From Demequina sp. B12 (GTDB lineage Bacteria; Actinomycetota; Actinomycetes; Actinomycetales; Demequinaceae): DNA of 64,000 nucleotides. This document shows positions 33,040 to 41,609 of this stretch, piece by piece (within the stretch, counting starts at the first letter, position 1; the number at the start of each line of letters is the position of its first letter). The notes beneath the pieces were generated by a model. That model was not told the DNA's origin. It worked only from the letters and a program-made list of their open reading frames with translations, and made no database searches. Where the stretch lies: positions 248,001 to 312,000 of the forward strand of contig NZ_JAPEHU010000001.1 of the NCBI RefSeq assembly GCF_028823635.1. The letters are read 5' to 3'. A program made the translations under genes and the position numbers.

Positions 33040-35340
33040 CTAGTCAGCCAGGCAGGACTGTCCGTTGAGGGTGAGGTTGGTCGGTTCGGTGGCGCCATCG
33101 GTAGTCATACCGATGAACCCAAACGACACGGAACTGCGCCCCTCCAGGACGGGATCCCAGTGAGGGTGGTCGACCGTGACGGAGGCACCGTCTTGAGCGA
33201 CCACACCGTTCCACAGGTGGTGGATGCGCTCGTCACCGGCGAACGTCCACCCCACGGTCCAGTCCTCCACATCCGCCTTGGCGTCGTTGTCGACCGTCAC
33301 GTCCGCGAGGAAGTATCCAGGCCACGCCTCCTCGATGTCGACGTCGATGGTGCACGTGGGCTTGGGGGCAACGGTGACGGGGATCTGGACGGTGGTGCCC
33401 GTCTGCTTGCCCGTGAGCGTGATGACCGATTCGCCTTCCGCGCTCTTAGGCACGGTGAAGGAAATGGTGGCCGTCCCGTGCTCGTCGTAGCTGTCCGTGG
33501 GCAACACATTCGTGACGGTGGCATTGCCCCGCTTCTTGCCAGCAATCTCCACGGACAGTTTCTTGTCCACCACGCCGTCTGGGTCAGTCATCATGAGCGA
33601 CCCCACATCGAACGTCACGTCCTGTCCCACCGTGAGGGTGGGAGGAAGGTTCGTGACTGACACGGCGTGCTGGCGGTAGTCGACGTCAAGCGATCCGTGG
33701 ACCTCGAGGTAGTCGACCATCGCCTCCAGGTCAACGCGGCCAGTGTCAGCCACGTTCGCACCTTCAGTGAAGGTGGCGAAGTTGTCGCCACCGGCGGCAA
33801 GGAACGAGTTCATCGCAACGCGGTAGGTGGCGCCAAGGTCGAGTTGTTCGCCATCGAGCCACATGGACAGGATGCGTTCACCGGCTGGCGCGGTGGGATC
33901 GTACGTGTACTCGAAGCCCCCCGAGGTTCCTAGCCGCAGGAACGGACGCGACTGCCCTGCGGGCTGCCACTGCTCTTCGAGCACCTGCGCAATTTGGGCG
34001 CCCGTGAGGTCCATCGCCACCAATGTGTTCGCGAACGGCTGCACCACGGCGGCCTGCTTGTACGTCACTGCCGAGGGGTAGTTCGCGCGGTCACCCTGCG
34101 CCAAGCCCAACATGTCCTCACGCAATCCACCAGGGTTCATGAACGCAATCTGTGCTCCATGGGACTGCGTCGCCCACAACTGCACGTTCGCGACAGCGTT
34201 ACCCAACGTGGATTCTGCTCCACGGGTGGAGCCGGGGTTCTGACCGTCCTGGCGGGCCCGGTACAACGGGTTCTCCAGCGCGCCCAGTTCCACCGCGCCC
34301 AACACATCGGCTTCCGCCGCGGCCGCCTCCACCAGTGCCGCGATCTCCGGCACTGCGGGGTACACCGGCTCGGAGGCACCTGCCTCGAACAGATCAACAA
34401 TGCTGGTGTCGACGTCGGCCAGCGTGCCGTCGGCATCGAACGCGAACAGCAGCCGGTTCACGTTCATGCCGTACTGCCCTGCCGACACGACTGGGCGTTC
34501 GGTCACAGCGCGGCCCGCCCATTCCGGTACCGGCACTGCGTGGTCGTACGCCTGATGGGTGTGGCCTGAGATGACGGCGTCGATGCTGGGGTCTAGGTCC
34601 GCAAGCATCGCACCAAAGTCGTTGCTGGTGTCCACCGCGTCGGCATAGCTCGTGGTGGGAGCGCCCTCGTGAACCAGGAGCACGATCAGTTCGGCACCGC
34701 CAGCTTCGAGTTCCGCTGCGGACCGGTTGGCGGCAACGGCCTCGTTTTCGAAGGACAGCCCCTCAATCCCGGAAGGCGTGACAAGCGCGGGAGTTTCGTC
34801 GGTGACAGCACCGATGAAGCCGATGTCGACCGCTCCGGCACCGTCGCCGAAGGTCTGGATCCAGGTTTCGGGCAGCGCAGGGTCGCCGTTGAGGAAGCGC
34901 ACGTTCGCGCCCAGGTACTCCCAGGTCGCCATGGGCATCACCCGGTCGCGCAAGTCCGCGAAGCCACGATCGAACTCGTGATTGCCTACCGCTGACACGT
35001 CGAGCCCGGCAGCGCTGAGCGCCGCGACCGTGGGGACGTCATCTGCGATGAACGACTCAAAGGTGGAGGCGCCGATGAGGTCACCGGCGGCCGCAAACAC
35101 GGAGTTCGGGTATTCGGCTTCCAGAGCGTCGACCGCTCCAGCAAGAGACGCGGCACCGGCATAACCGCTGAACGCATCCGGCAGGATGCGGCCGTGGAAG
35201 TCATTGATCCCCAGAATCTGGACCGTGGTTCCGCCCTCTGGCTCCACCACATCGGCCTGTGCTGGCACTGCCACCGCAGTGACGGCCAGCGCGCCGAGTG
35301 CGGCAACGGTGCCCACCCCTGCGCGTGTCGATTTCGTCAT
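33040..35340 (-). CDS. Secreted 5'-nucleotidase/UshA-like phosphoesterase with C-terminal CBM2-like module
   Basis: A 766-residue exported enzyme. The signal peptide (about 1-29) ends VAVPAQA. The metallophosphatase domain has INDFHGRI, AAGDLIGAS, VGNHEFDRG and ISGHTHQ, the two-metal ligands. The 5'-nucleotidase C-terminal domain follows at about 350-530. An Ig-like spacer (about 560-655) leads to residues 661-766, which match family 2 carbohydrate-binding modules: Cys663 and Cys763 at the ends and Trp residues in EAWPGYF, DWTVGWTF, LWNG and HWDP. Such enzymes release phosphate from extracellular nucleotides. The binding module would tether it to cellulose or chitin. The start has AAAGGAGAG upstream. 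Confidence 0.9.
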   Translation of the reverse strand: MTKSTRAGVGTVAALGALAVTAVAVPAQADVVEPEGGTTVQILGINDFHGRILPDAFSGYAGAASLAGAVDALEAEYPNSVFAAAGDLIGASTFESFIADDVPTVAALSAAGLDVSAVGNHEFDRGFADLRDRVMPMATWEYLGANVRFLNGDPALPETWIQTFGDGAGAVDIGFIGAVTDETPALVTPSGIEGLSFENEAVAANRSAAELEAGGAELIVLLVHEGAPTTSYADAVDTSNDFGAMLADLDPSIDAVISGHTHQAYDHAVPVPEWAGRAVTERPVVSAGQYGMNVNRLLFAFDADGTLADVDTSIVDLFEAGASEPVYPAVPEIAALVEAAAAEADVLGAVELGALENPLYRARQDGQNPGSTRGAESTLGNAVANVQLWATQSHGAQIAFMNPGGLREDMLGLAQGDRANYPSAVTYKQAAVVQPFANTLVAMDLTGAQIAQVLEEQWQPAGQSRPFLRLGTSGGFEYTYDPTAPAGERILSMWLDGEQLDLGATYRVAMNSFLAAGGDNFATFTEGANVADTGRVDLEAMVDYLEVHGSLDVDYRQHAVSVTNLPPTLTVGQDVTFDVGSLMMTDPDGVVDKKLSVEIAGKKRGNATVTNVLPTDSYDEHGTATISFTVPKSAEGESVITLTGKQTGTTVQIPVTVAPKPTCTIDVDIEEAWPGYFLADVTVDNDAKADVEDWTVGWTFAGDERIHHLWNGVVAQDGASVTVDHPHWDPVLEGRSSVSFGFIGMTTDGATEPTNLTLNGQSCLAD

Positions 35341-35515
35341 GTTCTCTCCTTTACATGGGGGTTTGTCTACCCACAGCCGAACCTATGGCCTCCCAGCCGT
35401 TCTCGCATCCGGGAACGCTCAACGTTCACTGCCCCCTCATCCGCTGGACACCCAGGGCATATGCAACGATGGGGGTCTAGCCAAGCGGCGTTGTCGAGCA
35501 ATCACGGAGGTGGGC

Positions 35516-35824
35516 GTGGAGGACCTGGTCCCCTGGGCAGTTGGACTGTTGACCGGAACCACGGCGGCACGAGTCCACCCCGTGGTGAACCCCGGCTGGG
35601 TCCTCGCCACGATCGCCGGTCTGCTTGGCGGCTGGATAGGCGCCCTGTGGTGGGGTCCCGCGTTCACCACCCTGCTCGGGGGCCATGCTCTCGCCGGCGA
35701 TATTGCTGGCGCGGCCATCGGCGGCATGGTGGGCGCGGCATTGACTGGCCTAGCGCTGACCGTGTGGCGCGTGATGGATGCCCGTCAACGGCGACGCGAC
35801 AGCGGACCGCTTTCCGTCAAGTAG
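35516..35824 (+). CDS. Small hydrophobic membrane protein of unknown function
   Basis: A 102-residue protein, mostly hydrophobic, with two or three Gly/Ala-rich membrane segments (LATIAGLLGGWIGALWW and DIAGAAIGGMVGAALTGLAL) and a basic C-terminus. The pattern recalls transglycosylase-associated/GlsB-like small membrane proteins, but the match is not firm. The GTG start is preceded by GGAGGTG. It lies 59 bp before the glycosyltransferase gene, which has its own -10 box. Confidence 0.6.
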   Translation: MEDLVPWAVGLLTGTTAARVHPVVNPGWVLATIAGLLGGWIGALWWGPAFTTLLGGHALAGDIAGAAIGGMVGAALTGLALTVWRVMDARQRRRDSGPLSVK

Positions 35825-35870
35825 CGCCAGCCTGACCGCACGTCAGTTCGTGCGGGGAGAACGCTCTCAC

Positions 35871-35883
35871 TACTGTGGTCTCC
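35871..35883 (+). promoter_or_regulatory. Leaderless-type -10 box for the polysaccharide operon
   Basis: TACTGT at 35871-35876 is followed by seven bases and the ATG at 35884. The glycosyltransferase lacks a clear ribosome binding site, which supports a leaderless start. Confidence 0.5.
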
Positions 35884-36894
35884 ATGAAGCTCGTCGTCCA
35901 AGTGCCCTGCCTCAATGAAGAAGCGACACTGCCCACAGTCCTGGCATCAATCCCGCGAGACATCGACGGGGTCGACGAGATCGAACTGTTGGTCATCGAT
36001 GACGGCTCCACGGACCGCACCGGGGAAATCGCCCTCGAACACGGCGCCCATGTGCTCCGGCACGCCCGCCCGATGGGTTTGGCGCAATCGTTCAGGGACG
36101 GCGTTGACTACGCACTGAGCCGTGGTGCCGACATCGTGGTGAACACGGACGGAGACAACCAGTATCCGCAGGAACGGATCGGGGACCTGGTCGCCCCCAT
36201 CGTGCGGGGGGAGGCGGAGATCGTGATTGGGGACCGCCAAACCCACAAGATTGAGCATTTCTCTGCGTTCAAGAAGTCGATGCAACGGTTCGGTTCGTGG
36301 GTGGTGAACAAGGCCGCTGGGACGGACTTACCTGATGCAGCGTCCGGGTTCCGTGCCTACTCCCGGTACTCGCTGTACAAACTGAACGTCATCACTAAGT
36401 TCAGCTACTGCATGGAAACCATCATTCAAGCCGGCAACAAGCGCCTGGCGATCGCTTCCGTCCCCGTGGACACCAACCCCAAGACCCGTGAGAGCCGCCT
36501 GTTCAAGAACAGTTTTGAGCACATGCTCAAGTCCGGGCAGGCGATCTTGCGGTCCTACGTGATGTTCCGTCCCTGGACACTGTTTGCGTGGCTCAGCGCT
36601 GTGTTCGGAGTCATCGGACTCATTCCGTTCGTGCGCTTCCTCATTTTGCGCCTCATGGGCAACGAGGGCGACCACTATCAGTCGTTGCTCCTGGGCACCA
36701 TCCTGCTCGTGGGAGCGTTCTTGTCTGTAGCGCTGGGGGTGTTGTCGGACCTCCTGCGCACCAACCGCACGTTGCAGGAGCAAGCAATCGAGCAACTCAA
36801 CACACAACGGTTCGGCCCCGCGAGCCCGGCCGCGATGCGCGACACTGTGACGGCGCCTCCGACCGTACGTACGTCACCTCAGGGACAGGAATAG
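35884..36894 (+). CDS. Family 2 glycosyltransferase (DPM1-like) with C-terminal membrane helices
   Basis: A 336-residue GT-A enzyme. The N-terminus QVPCLNEEATLPTVL is followed by VIDDGSTDRTGE and the metal site NTDGDNQYPQ, as in dolichyl/undecaprenyl phosphate sugar transferases. FRAYSRYSLYKLN is also typical of that group. Two hydrophobic helices (about 225-255 and 268-290) anchor it to the membrane. It likely loads a sugar onto a lipid carrier or a growing glycan. It begins a four-gene operon with a nitroreductase-like protein, a membrane protein and a pyruvyltransferase. Confidence 0.87.
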   Translation: MKLVVQVPCLNEEATLPTVLASIPRDIDGVDEIELLVIDDGSTDRTGEIALEHGAHVLRHARPMGLAQSFRDGVDYALSRGADIVVNTDGDNQYPQERIGDLVAPIVRGEAEIVIGDRQTHKIEHFSAFKKSMQRFGSWVVNKAAGTDLPDAASGFRAYSRYSLYKLNVITKFSYCMETIIQAGNKRLAIASVPVDTNPKTRESRLFKNSFEHMLKSGQAILRSYVMFRPWTLFAWLSAVFGVIGLIPFVRFLILRLMGNEGDHYQSLLLGTILLVGAFLSVALGVLSDLLRTNRTLQEQAIEQLNTQRFGPASPAAMRDTVTAPPTVRTSPQGQE

Positions 36895-36897
36895 CCG

Positions 36898-37986
36898 ATG
36901 CTCGGAAAACTCAAGCGGGTAGCGAAGAACGCGCTGGCGAACCCCACGATTCGCAAGACGTACAACGGTGCCAACCGTGCCGTGTTGGAGGTTGCAGGGT
37001 CCAGCCGCGTGGGCGCAACGCTGTACTCGATTCCGGGGTTCTTCACGCACAACCGTGAGCAGTATGCAGTGCTGTCCGGACGGCGCGCCTACTACAAGAA
37101 CTTGGGCCGCCACCGCGCCAACCATGTGGAGCTGCGCCGCAACGTTCACCGTCTCGAAAAGGGCATCTTGATGCAGCCCCGGCGGGACGTCTTCGCCTTG
37201 GACTACATCGAGGAAACGGTCGAGTTCTACGAGATCGCGACCCAACGCCCTGCCGGTTTCAGCAACCTGGACGCGGGGGAGATGCAGTGGGCGCATGACG
37301 TACTTGCGGAGTACTTCACCATCGTCGACTCCTCCGATGAAACCGTGGCCCACGCAAAGGCGCGGTTCTCCGCAATCCCCCCGTATGGCGCGCCCAGCGA
37401 TGTTCACCCGTACGCCCAGAAGTCGCTCAAGCGCACCACCATCACCTACGACCAGATGCTCGAGCTAGCGCAGTCGCGTCGGTCGATCCGCTGGTTCGAA
37501 GACAAGCCCGTGCCACGCGAGCTGATCGACAAGGCACTGCTGGTGGCCCGGCAGTCGCCTTCCGCATGCAACCGCCTGCCGTACGAGTTCGAGGTCTTTG
37601 ACAACCCCGAGCAGGTGCAGGAGATCGCAGGCATTCCGTTTGGTGCTGCGGGCTACTCGCACCAGATTCCTACGGTGATCGTCGTCAAGGGTGACTTGTC
37701 GAACTACTTCTCTCCCCGCGACCGGCACGTGCCGTACATTGACGCCTCGCTCGCCACCATGGGTTTCATCTACGCGCTAGAAACCCTGGGCCTGTCGAGC
37801 TCCGTCATCAACTGGCCGGACTTTGAGCCGCTGGAAGCAAAGATGGCCAAGGCGTTGGACTTGAAGCCTCACCAGCGCGTGATCATGTTGCTCGCGGTGG
37901 GATACCCGGACCCAGAAGCACTCGTCGCATACTCGCAGAAGAAAGACATCGCCAACCTGCGCACTTTCCATGGCCTCGAGCGATAG
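36898..37986 (+). CDS. Nitroreductase-family flavoprotein in a polysaccharide operon
   Basis: A 362-residue protein. The C-terminal half (about 185-350) is a nitroreductase fold: QSRRSIRWFEDKPVPRELI and ARQSPSACNRLPYEF form the FMN phosphate and ring contacts, and GFIYALETLGLSSSVINW the dimer helix. The N-terminal 180 residues are an extension absent from ordinary nitroreductases, with LRRNVHRLEKGILM, and resemble no domain I can name. Its place between a glycosyltransferase and a polysaccharide pyruvyltransferase argues for a role in glycan modification or precursor chemistry, not in xenobiotic reduction. It starts 3 bp after the GT2 stop. Confidence 0.82.
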   Translation: MLGKLKRVAKNALANPTIRKTYNGANRAVLEVAGSSRVGATLYSIPGFFTHNREQYAVLSGRRAYYKNLGRHRANHVELRRNVHRLEKGILMQPRRDVFALDYIEETVEFYEIATQRPAGFSNLDAGEMQWAHDVLAEYFTIVDSSDETVAHAKARFSAIPPYGAPSDVHPYAQKSLKRTTITYDQMLELAQSRRSIRWFEDKPVPRELIDKALLVARQSPSACNRLPYEFEVFDNPEQVQEIAGIPFGAAGYSHQIPTVIVVKGDLSNYFSPRDRHVPYIDASLATMGFIYALETLGLSSSVINWPDFEPLEAKMAKALDLKPHQRVIMLLAVGYPDPEALVAYSQKKDIANLRTFHGLER

Positions 37987-38956
37987 CGACAGTTCGGTCG
38001 CACCGCGCCGGCCGCTACGGGTGCGCGTTATCCGTGGCACGGTCGCTACGGCGATCATTGCGACGGTGGCGTGGTTCTTTGGGCGCACGCTCGCGGACAA
38101 CTGGGAGTCCCTGCAGGCGCAGGACTTGTCCTTGGGGTGGTGGGCCGTCGGCGTCACTGTCACCTTTGTGGCTGCTGTCGCCGTGTCGGGACTGCTGTGG
38201 GCGGGGGTGCTTCATGCGCTCACTGGCACCCGCATCGGCCCTGCGGAAGCAGTTCAAGCGCATTATCGTGCTTGGTTGTTGAAGTACATTCCGGGCCAAG
38301 TGGGCTTTGTCATGTCCAAGGTGGTGTGGGGGCGGACACGCGGGCTTTCTCGCCTGAAGGTCCTGCTGTCCGTGGTGTACGAGAACGCCTTCTTGTTGTT
38401 GGGATCTACGATTCCGACGCTCGCGATTCTGGTGTTCGCCAGGGGTGGAGCCGATGCCGTGTCCACGACCGTGTGGATCGCTGCGGCGGCGATGATTCCA
38501 CTCGCGGCGGCGATGCATCCCGCGGTGTTGAGCCGAGTCCTTACCGTGCTGGGCAAACGCACGGTGAAGCGCAGTGTGCCGGCCAGCGAACTGTTGTCGA
38601 CAGGGACTGCGGTGAAGTTCCAACTGGCTTTTCTCACGCCCCGCATCATCAACGGCGTCGGCGTGGTGTGGATCGCGGTGGCGTTGGTGGAGGCGCCCGC
38701 AAGTTCCTGGATTCCGTTGGCCGCCGCCTACGCCCTTGCGGGGGCTGTGGGAATCATGGCGGTGTTTGTGCCGTCCGGCTTGGGTGTGCGCGAGTCTGTG
38801 TTTGTGCTGTTTGCGGCGCCGTACCTGGGTGCCGATGTCGCGATTGTGGTGGCACTCGTGGCCCGTGTGCTCGCGACGTTCGCGGATGTCATCATTGCTT
38901 GTATCTACGGAGTGCTTGCTGCGGGGGCGCGGCGTACCCGGTCAACGCCTGCTTAG
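37970..38956 (+). CDS. LPG-synthase-type integral membrane protein
   Basis: A 328-residue polytopic protein with about eight hydrophobic segments, of the lysylphosphatidylglycerol synthase TM/UPF0104 family. Family features are HYRAWLLKYIPGQVGFVMSK and GIMAVFVPSGLGVRESVFVL. Members without the soluble transferase domain are found in glycan clusters and are proposed to move lipids or lipid-linked sugars across the membrane. The start overlaps the nitroreductase gene by 17 bp. The position before the pyruvyltransferase supports a glycan export or lipid-handling role. Confidence 0.82.
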   Translation: MASSDSDSSVAPRRPLRVRVIRGTVATAIIATVAWFFGRTLADNWESLQAQDLSLGWWAVGVTVTFVAAVAVSGLLWAGVLHALTGTRIGPAEAVQAHYRAWLLKYIPGQVGFVMSKVVWGRTRGLSRLKVLLSVVYENAFLLLGSTIPTLAILVFARGGADAVSTTVWIAAAAMIPLAAAMHPAVLSRVLTVLGKRTVKRSVPASELLSTGTAVKFQLAFLTPRIINGVGVVWIAVALVEAPASSWIPLAAAYALAGAVGIMAVFVPSGLGVRESVFVLFAAPYLGADVAIVVALVARVLATFADVIIACIYGVLAAGARRTRSTPA

Positions 38957-38971
38957 GGTGAAGGAGTTCAC

Positions 38972-40219
38972 ATGAAGTCTGTTGCGATTATCGGTTCTGC
39001 TTTTGCGGGTAACAAGGGTGCTGCCGCCATGTTGGAAAGTGCCGTGACGCACCTGACGCAGCGGCATCCGGACATCTCGATCACGCATTTGAGCATGTAC
39101 CCGCGTACGGATGACGAACTGAACCCCTACGCCAACGTGCACGTGATGGATGCCTCTCCCCTGCGTCTGGGCGTGCTGATTAACTCGGGAGCGCTGGCGT
39201 GGCGGCTGGCCCCGTTCTTGCGCGACACCATCCGCCGGGCCGTCCCGGAGGTGGGGGCCATCGCGGATGCCGACGTACTCCTGGACCAGGGCGGCATCAC
39301 GTTTGTTGATGGGCGTGAGAAGTACCTGATCTACAACGTGGCTTCGATCCTTCCCGCGCTCAACACCAAGACTCCGGTGGTGAAGTGTGCGCAAGCGTTG
39401 GGGCCTTTTGAGAGCCCGGTGAACCGGTGGGCCGCCACCACGTTCTTGCCCAAGATGGCGGCGATCGTGTCGCGTGGCGCCAAGACCCAGGAACATCTGG
39501 ATGGGTTGGGCTTGGCGAACACCACTGCGGGTGCGGATTTGGCGTTCACGCTGGAGGTCACGGCGGAAGACGTGGAATCAGCCGATGCTGTGGCCGGCAC
39601 GTTCTTTGACGGCGGCGACGTGGTGGGGGTGTCCCCGTCGCAGGTGTTGCGTGCGGCGGCTGAGGCCCGTGGCGAGGATTACGTGGGGGATGTGGCCGCG
39701 CAGATTGACTTCGTCACCGAGGAGCTGGGGCGCCCGGTGTACCTGGTGGCGCATTCGACGCGTTCGCGCGACGACAAGTTGCACAACAACGACCTGCCGG
39801 TGTGTCGCGCGATTCTTGCGCGGGTGCGCTCGCCCCACCGTGTGTTCTTCCCTGATGGCGAACTGTCGAGCCAGGTGCTGCGGTCGCTGATTGGGCGCTG
39901 CGACCTGTTCGTGGCGTCACGCTTCCACGCGATGGTGTCATCACTGGCGATGGGTGTTCCCACGCTGGTGTTGGGCTGGTCGCATAAGTACCGCGAGGTG
40001 CTGGACATGTTCGGCCTGGCGGACTGGGCAACGTCGGCATCGGACCTGGATCAGACTGCCTTTGAGCAGCGTGTTCGCGACCTGGACGGCCAGGCTGACG
40101 GCGTACGTGAAGCTATCGCTGCAGCCCTTCCCGGCGTGAAGGCAAAGGCCTTGGGCCAGTTGGATGTCATCGAGTTGGCCGCAGCCTCGTCGCGCCGGAG
40201 CGATTATTCCCACAGGTGA
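38972..40219 (+). CDS. Polysaccharide pyruvyl transferase family protein
   Basis: A 415-residue enzyme of the CsaB/WcaK-like pyruvyltransferase family, which moves a pyruvate ketal from phosphoenolpyruvate to a sugar of a surface polymer. It starts VAIIGSAFAGNKGAAAMLES, with DVLLDQGGITFVDG in the first half and the C-terminal FVASRFHAMVSSLAMGVPTLVLGWSHKY typical of the family. A strong ribosome binding site, GAAGGAG, precedes the ATG. As last gene of the operon it likely caps the surface glycan with pyruvate, giving the acidic group that S-layer-type SLH domains can bind in other bacteria. Confidence 0.88.
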   Translation: MKSVAIIGSAFAGNKGAAAMLESAVTHLTQRHPDISITHLSMYPRTDDELNPYANVHVMDASPLRLGVLINSGALAWRLAPFLRDTIRRAVPEVGAIADADVLLDQGGITFVDGREKYLIYNVASILPALNTKTPVVKCAQALGPFESPVNRWAATTFLPKMAAIVSRGAKTQEHLDGLGLANTTAGADLAFTLEVTAEDVESADAVAGTFFDGGDVVGVSPSQVLRAAAEARGEDYVGDVAAQIDFVTEELGRPVYLVAHSTRSRDDKLHNNDLPVCRAILARVRSPHRVFFPDGELSSQVLRSLIGRCDLFVASRFHAMVSSLAMGVPTLVLGWSHKYREVLDMFGLADWATSASDLDQTAFEQRVRDLDGQADGVREAIAAALPGVKAKALGQLDVIELAAASSRRSDYSHR

Positions 40220-40230
40220 GAATTATCACG
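40215..40230. promoter_or_regulatory. Possible GlxR/CRP-type operator before the dehydrogenase gene
   Basis: GGTGAGAATTATCACG is a near palindrome matching the CRP/GlxR half sites GTGA and TCAC with six bases between. The outer T/A and the central TA of the actinobacterial consensus are not conserved. It overlaps the stop of the pyruvyltransferase gene and lies 125 bp before the dehydrogenase start. Confidence 0.35.
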
Positions 40231-40354
40231 TTTTACGCACACGCAGTCCTGTGACCGCGCTCAGCCATGCCTAAGGTCCTGGGGTCCCCACCCGTTCCCC
40301 AGTGGCTCGGTTCCACCCGAACCGCGCTGCGCGTGCTGAGCAAGGAGGCTCACC

Positions 40355-41458
40355 ATGTCCATGAAGGCTGTTGTGCTGCACGGCAAAGAAGACCTGCGCA
40401 TCGAGACTGTCGCCATCCCCACCCCCGGCCCCGGCCAGGTCCTCATCCGCAACGGCTATGCCGGTATTTGCGGCTCCGACCTGCACGCCATCTTCGCGCC
40501 TGAGGCCCTGGGCCTCAGCGCCACCGAACCGCATTCCGTCACCGGTTCCACCCTTCCCCAGATCCTCGGCCACGAGTTCGCCGGCACCATCGAAGCCGTC
40601 GGTGAAGGCGTTGACATCGAGGTCGGCGTGCGCGCCGCGATCTACCCCACCTACGCCTGCGGCGAATGCCCCGCCTGCCGTAAGGGCCGGGAGAACGCCT
40701 GTGCACGCATCGGCTTCCATGGCCTCAGCTCCGACGGCGGCGGCATGGCCGAGTTCACCGTGGTGGACGCCTACCGCATTCACCCGCTCCCCGATGGCGT
40801 CGACGTCAAGATGGGTGCCCTGGTAGAGCCCATGTCGGTCGCCTGGCACGCCACCACCCGCGGCGAGGTGACCGCAAACTCAACCGCGCTGATCGTGGGC
40901 GCCGGCCCCATTGGCATTGGCGTCTACTTCGCCCTCAAGGCGCAGGGCCTGACCCGTGTCCTCGTGTCCGAACCCAGCGCGGAACGCCGGGCACTCCTCA
41001 CGAACCTGGGCGCCGCCGTCGTTGACCCCGTCAACGAGGACCTCCAGGCACGCGTGGCCGAACTCACCGGTGGCCACGGTGTGGATGTGGCCTTCGATGC
41101 CGCGGGCGCACCCGTAGCGTTCCAGTCCACGCTGCCCCTCCTGGCCCCCGCAGGACGCCTGGTCGTGGTCGCCCTCTACGAGCGCACCGTCGACCTTCAA
41201 CCCAGCCTGCTGGCACTCGGCGAACGCGACATCGTGGGCACCATGGCCTACCTGCCAGAAGACTTCGACGCAGTGATTCAGGCCATGGCCAGTGGCGTCT
41301 ACGACTTCACCGGCTGGGTCGAAACCATCGGGGTAGACGACATCCACTCGGCTGTCGAGCGCCTGCGCTCGGGAGCCGGCGCAAAGATCCTGGTGAGCGC
41401 AGAAGCCTCCCGCGACACCACCACCGCCGCACAGGAGAACCTCGCAACCGTCGGGTAA
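40355..41458 (+). CDS. Zinc-dependent medium-chain dehydrogenase, (R,R)-butanediol dehydrogenase-like
   Basis: A 367-residue MDR alcohol dehydrogenase. The catalytic zinc ligands are in YAGICGSDLH (Cys) and GHEFAG (His-Glu). The four structural-zinc Cys occur in ACGECPACRKGRENAC. The NAD-binding motif is VGAGPIGIGV. The order and spacing fit the 2,3-butanediol/sorbitol dehydrogenase group, which interconverts acetoin and butanediol with NAD(H); other polyols are possible. A strong ribosome binding site, AAGGAGG, selects the ATG at 40355. It is monocistronic, ended by a terminator. Confidence 0.87.
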   Translation: MSMKAVVLHGKEDLRIETVAIPTPGPGQVLIRNGYAGICGSDLHAIFAPEALGLSATEPHSVTGSTLPQILGHEFAGTIEAVGEGVDIEVGVRAAIYPTYACGECPACRKGRENACARIGFHGLSSDGGGMAEFTVVDAYRIHPLPDGVDVKMGALVEPMSVAWHATTRGEVTANSTALIVGAGPIGIGVYFALKAQGLTRVLVSEPSAERRALLTNLGAAVVDPVNEDLQARVAELTGGHGVDVAFDAAGAPVAFQSTLPLLAPAGRLVVVALYERTVDLQPSLLALGERDIVGTMAYLPEDFDAVIQAMASGVYDFTGWVETIGVDDIHSAVERLRSGAGAKILVSAEASRDTTTAAQENLATVG

Positions 41459-41475
41459 ACACCTGGTAAATGTCA

Positions 41476-41514
41476 GCATCGGCCCTTCACGTGACACACG
41501 TGGGGGGCCGATGC
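41476..41514 (+). terminator. Terminator after the dehydrogenase gene, built from inverted GCATCGGCC motifs
   Basis: A 17-bp stem with two G-U pairs and a 5-base loop. The outer nine bases are GCATCGGCC and GGCCGATGC, the overrepresented window motif in inverted orientation. It stands 17 bp after the stop. Confidence 0.75.
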
Positions 41515-41609
41515 GCGTTGTGGGATATGCGACACGCGCGGGCTTACGCACGTGGGACCCAAGGCCCTGCGGAAGTGGCGTGGCAACGCTAACTTTGTAG
41601 GGAACGGAC

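Noticed and set aside
35341-35440. PHO box upstream of the secreted 5'-nucleotidase
   Set aside because: GTTCACTGCCC resembles one repeat unit, but neighbouring units are off-register and degenerate.
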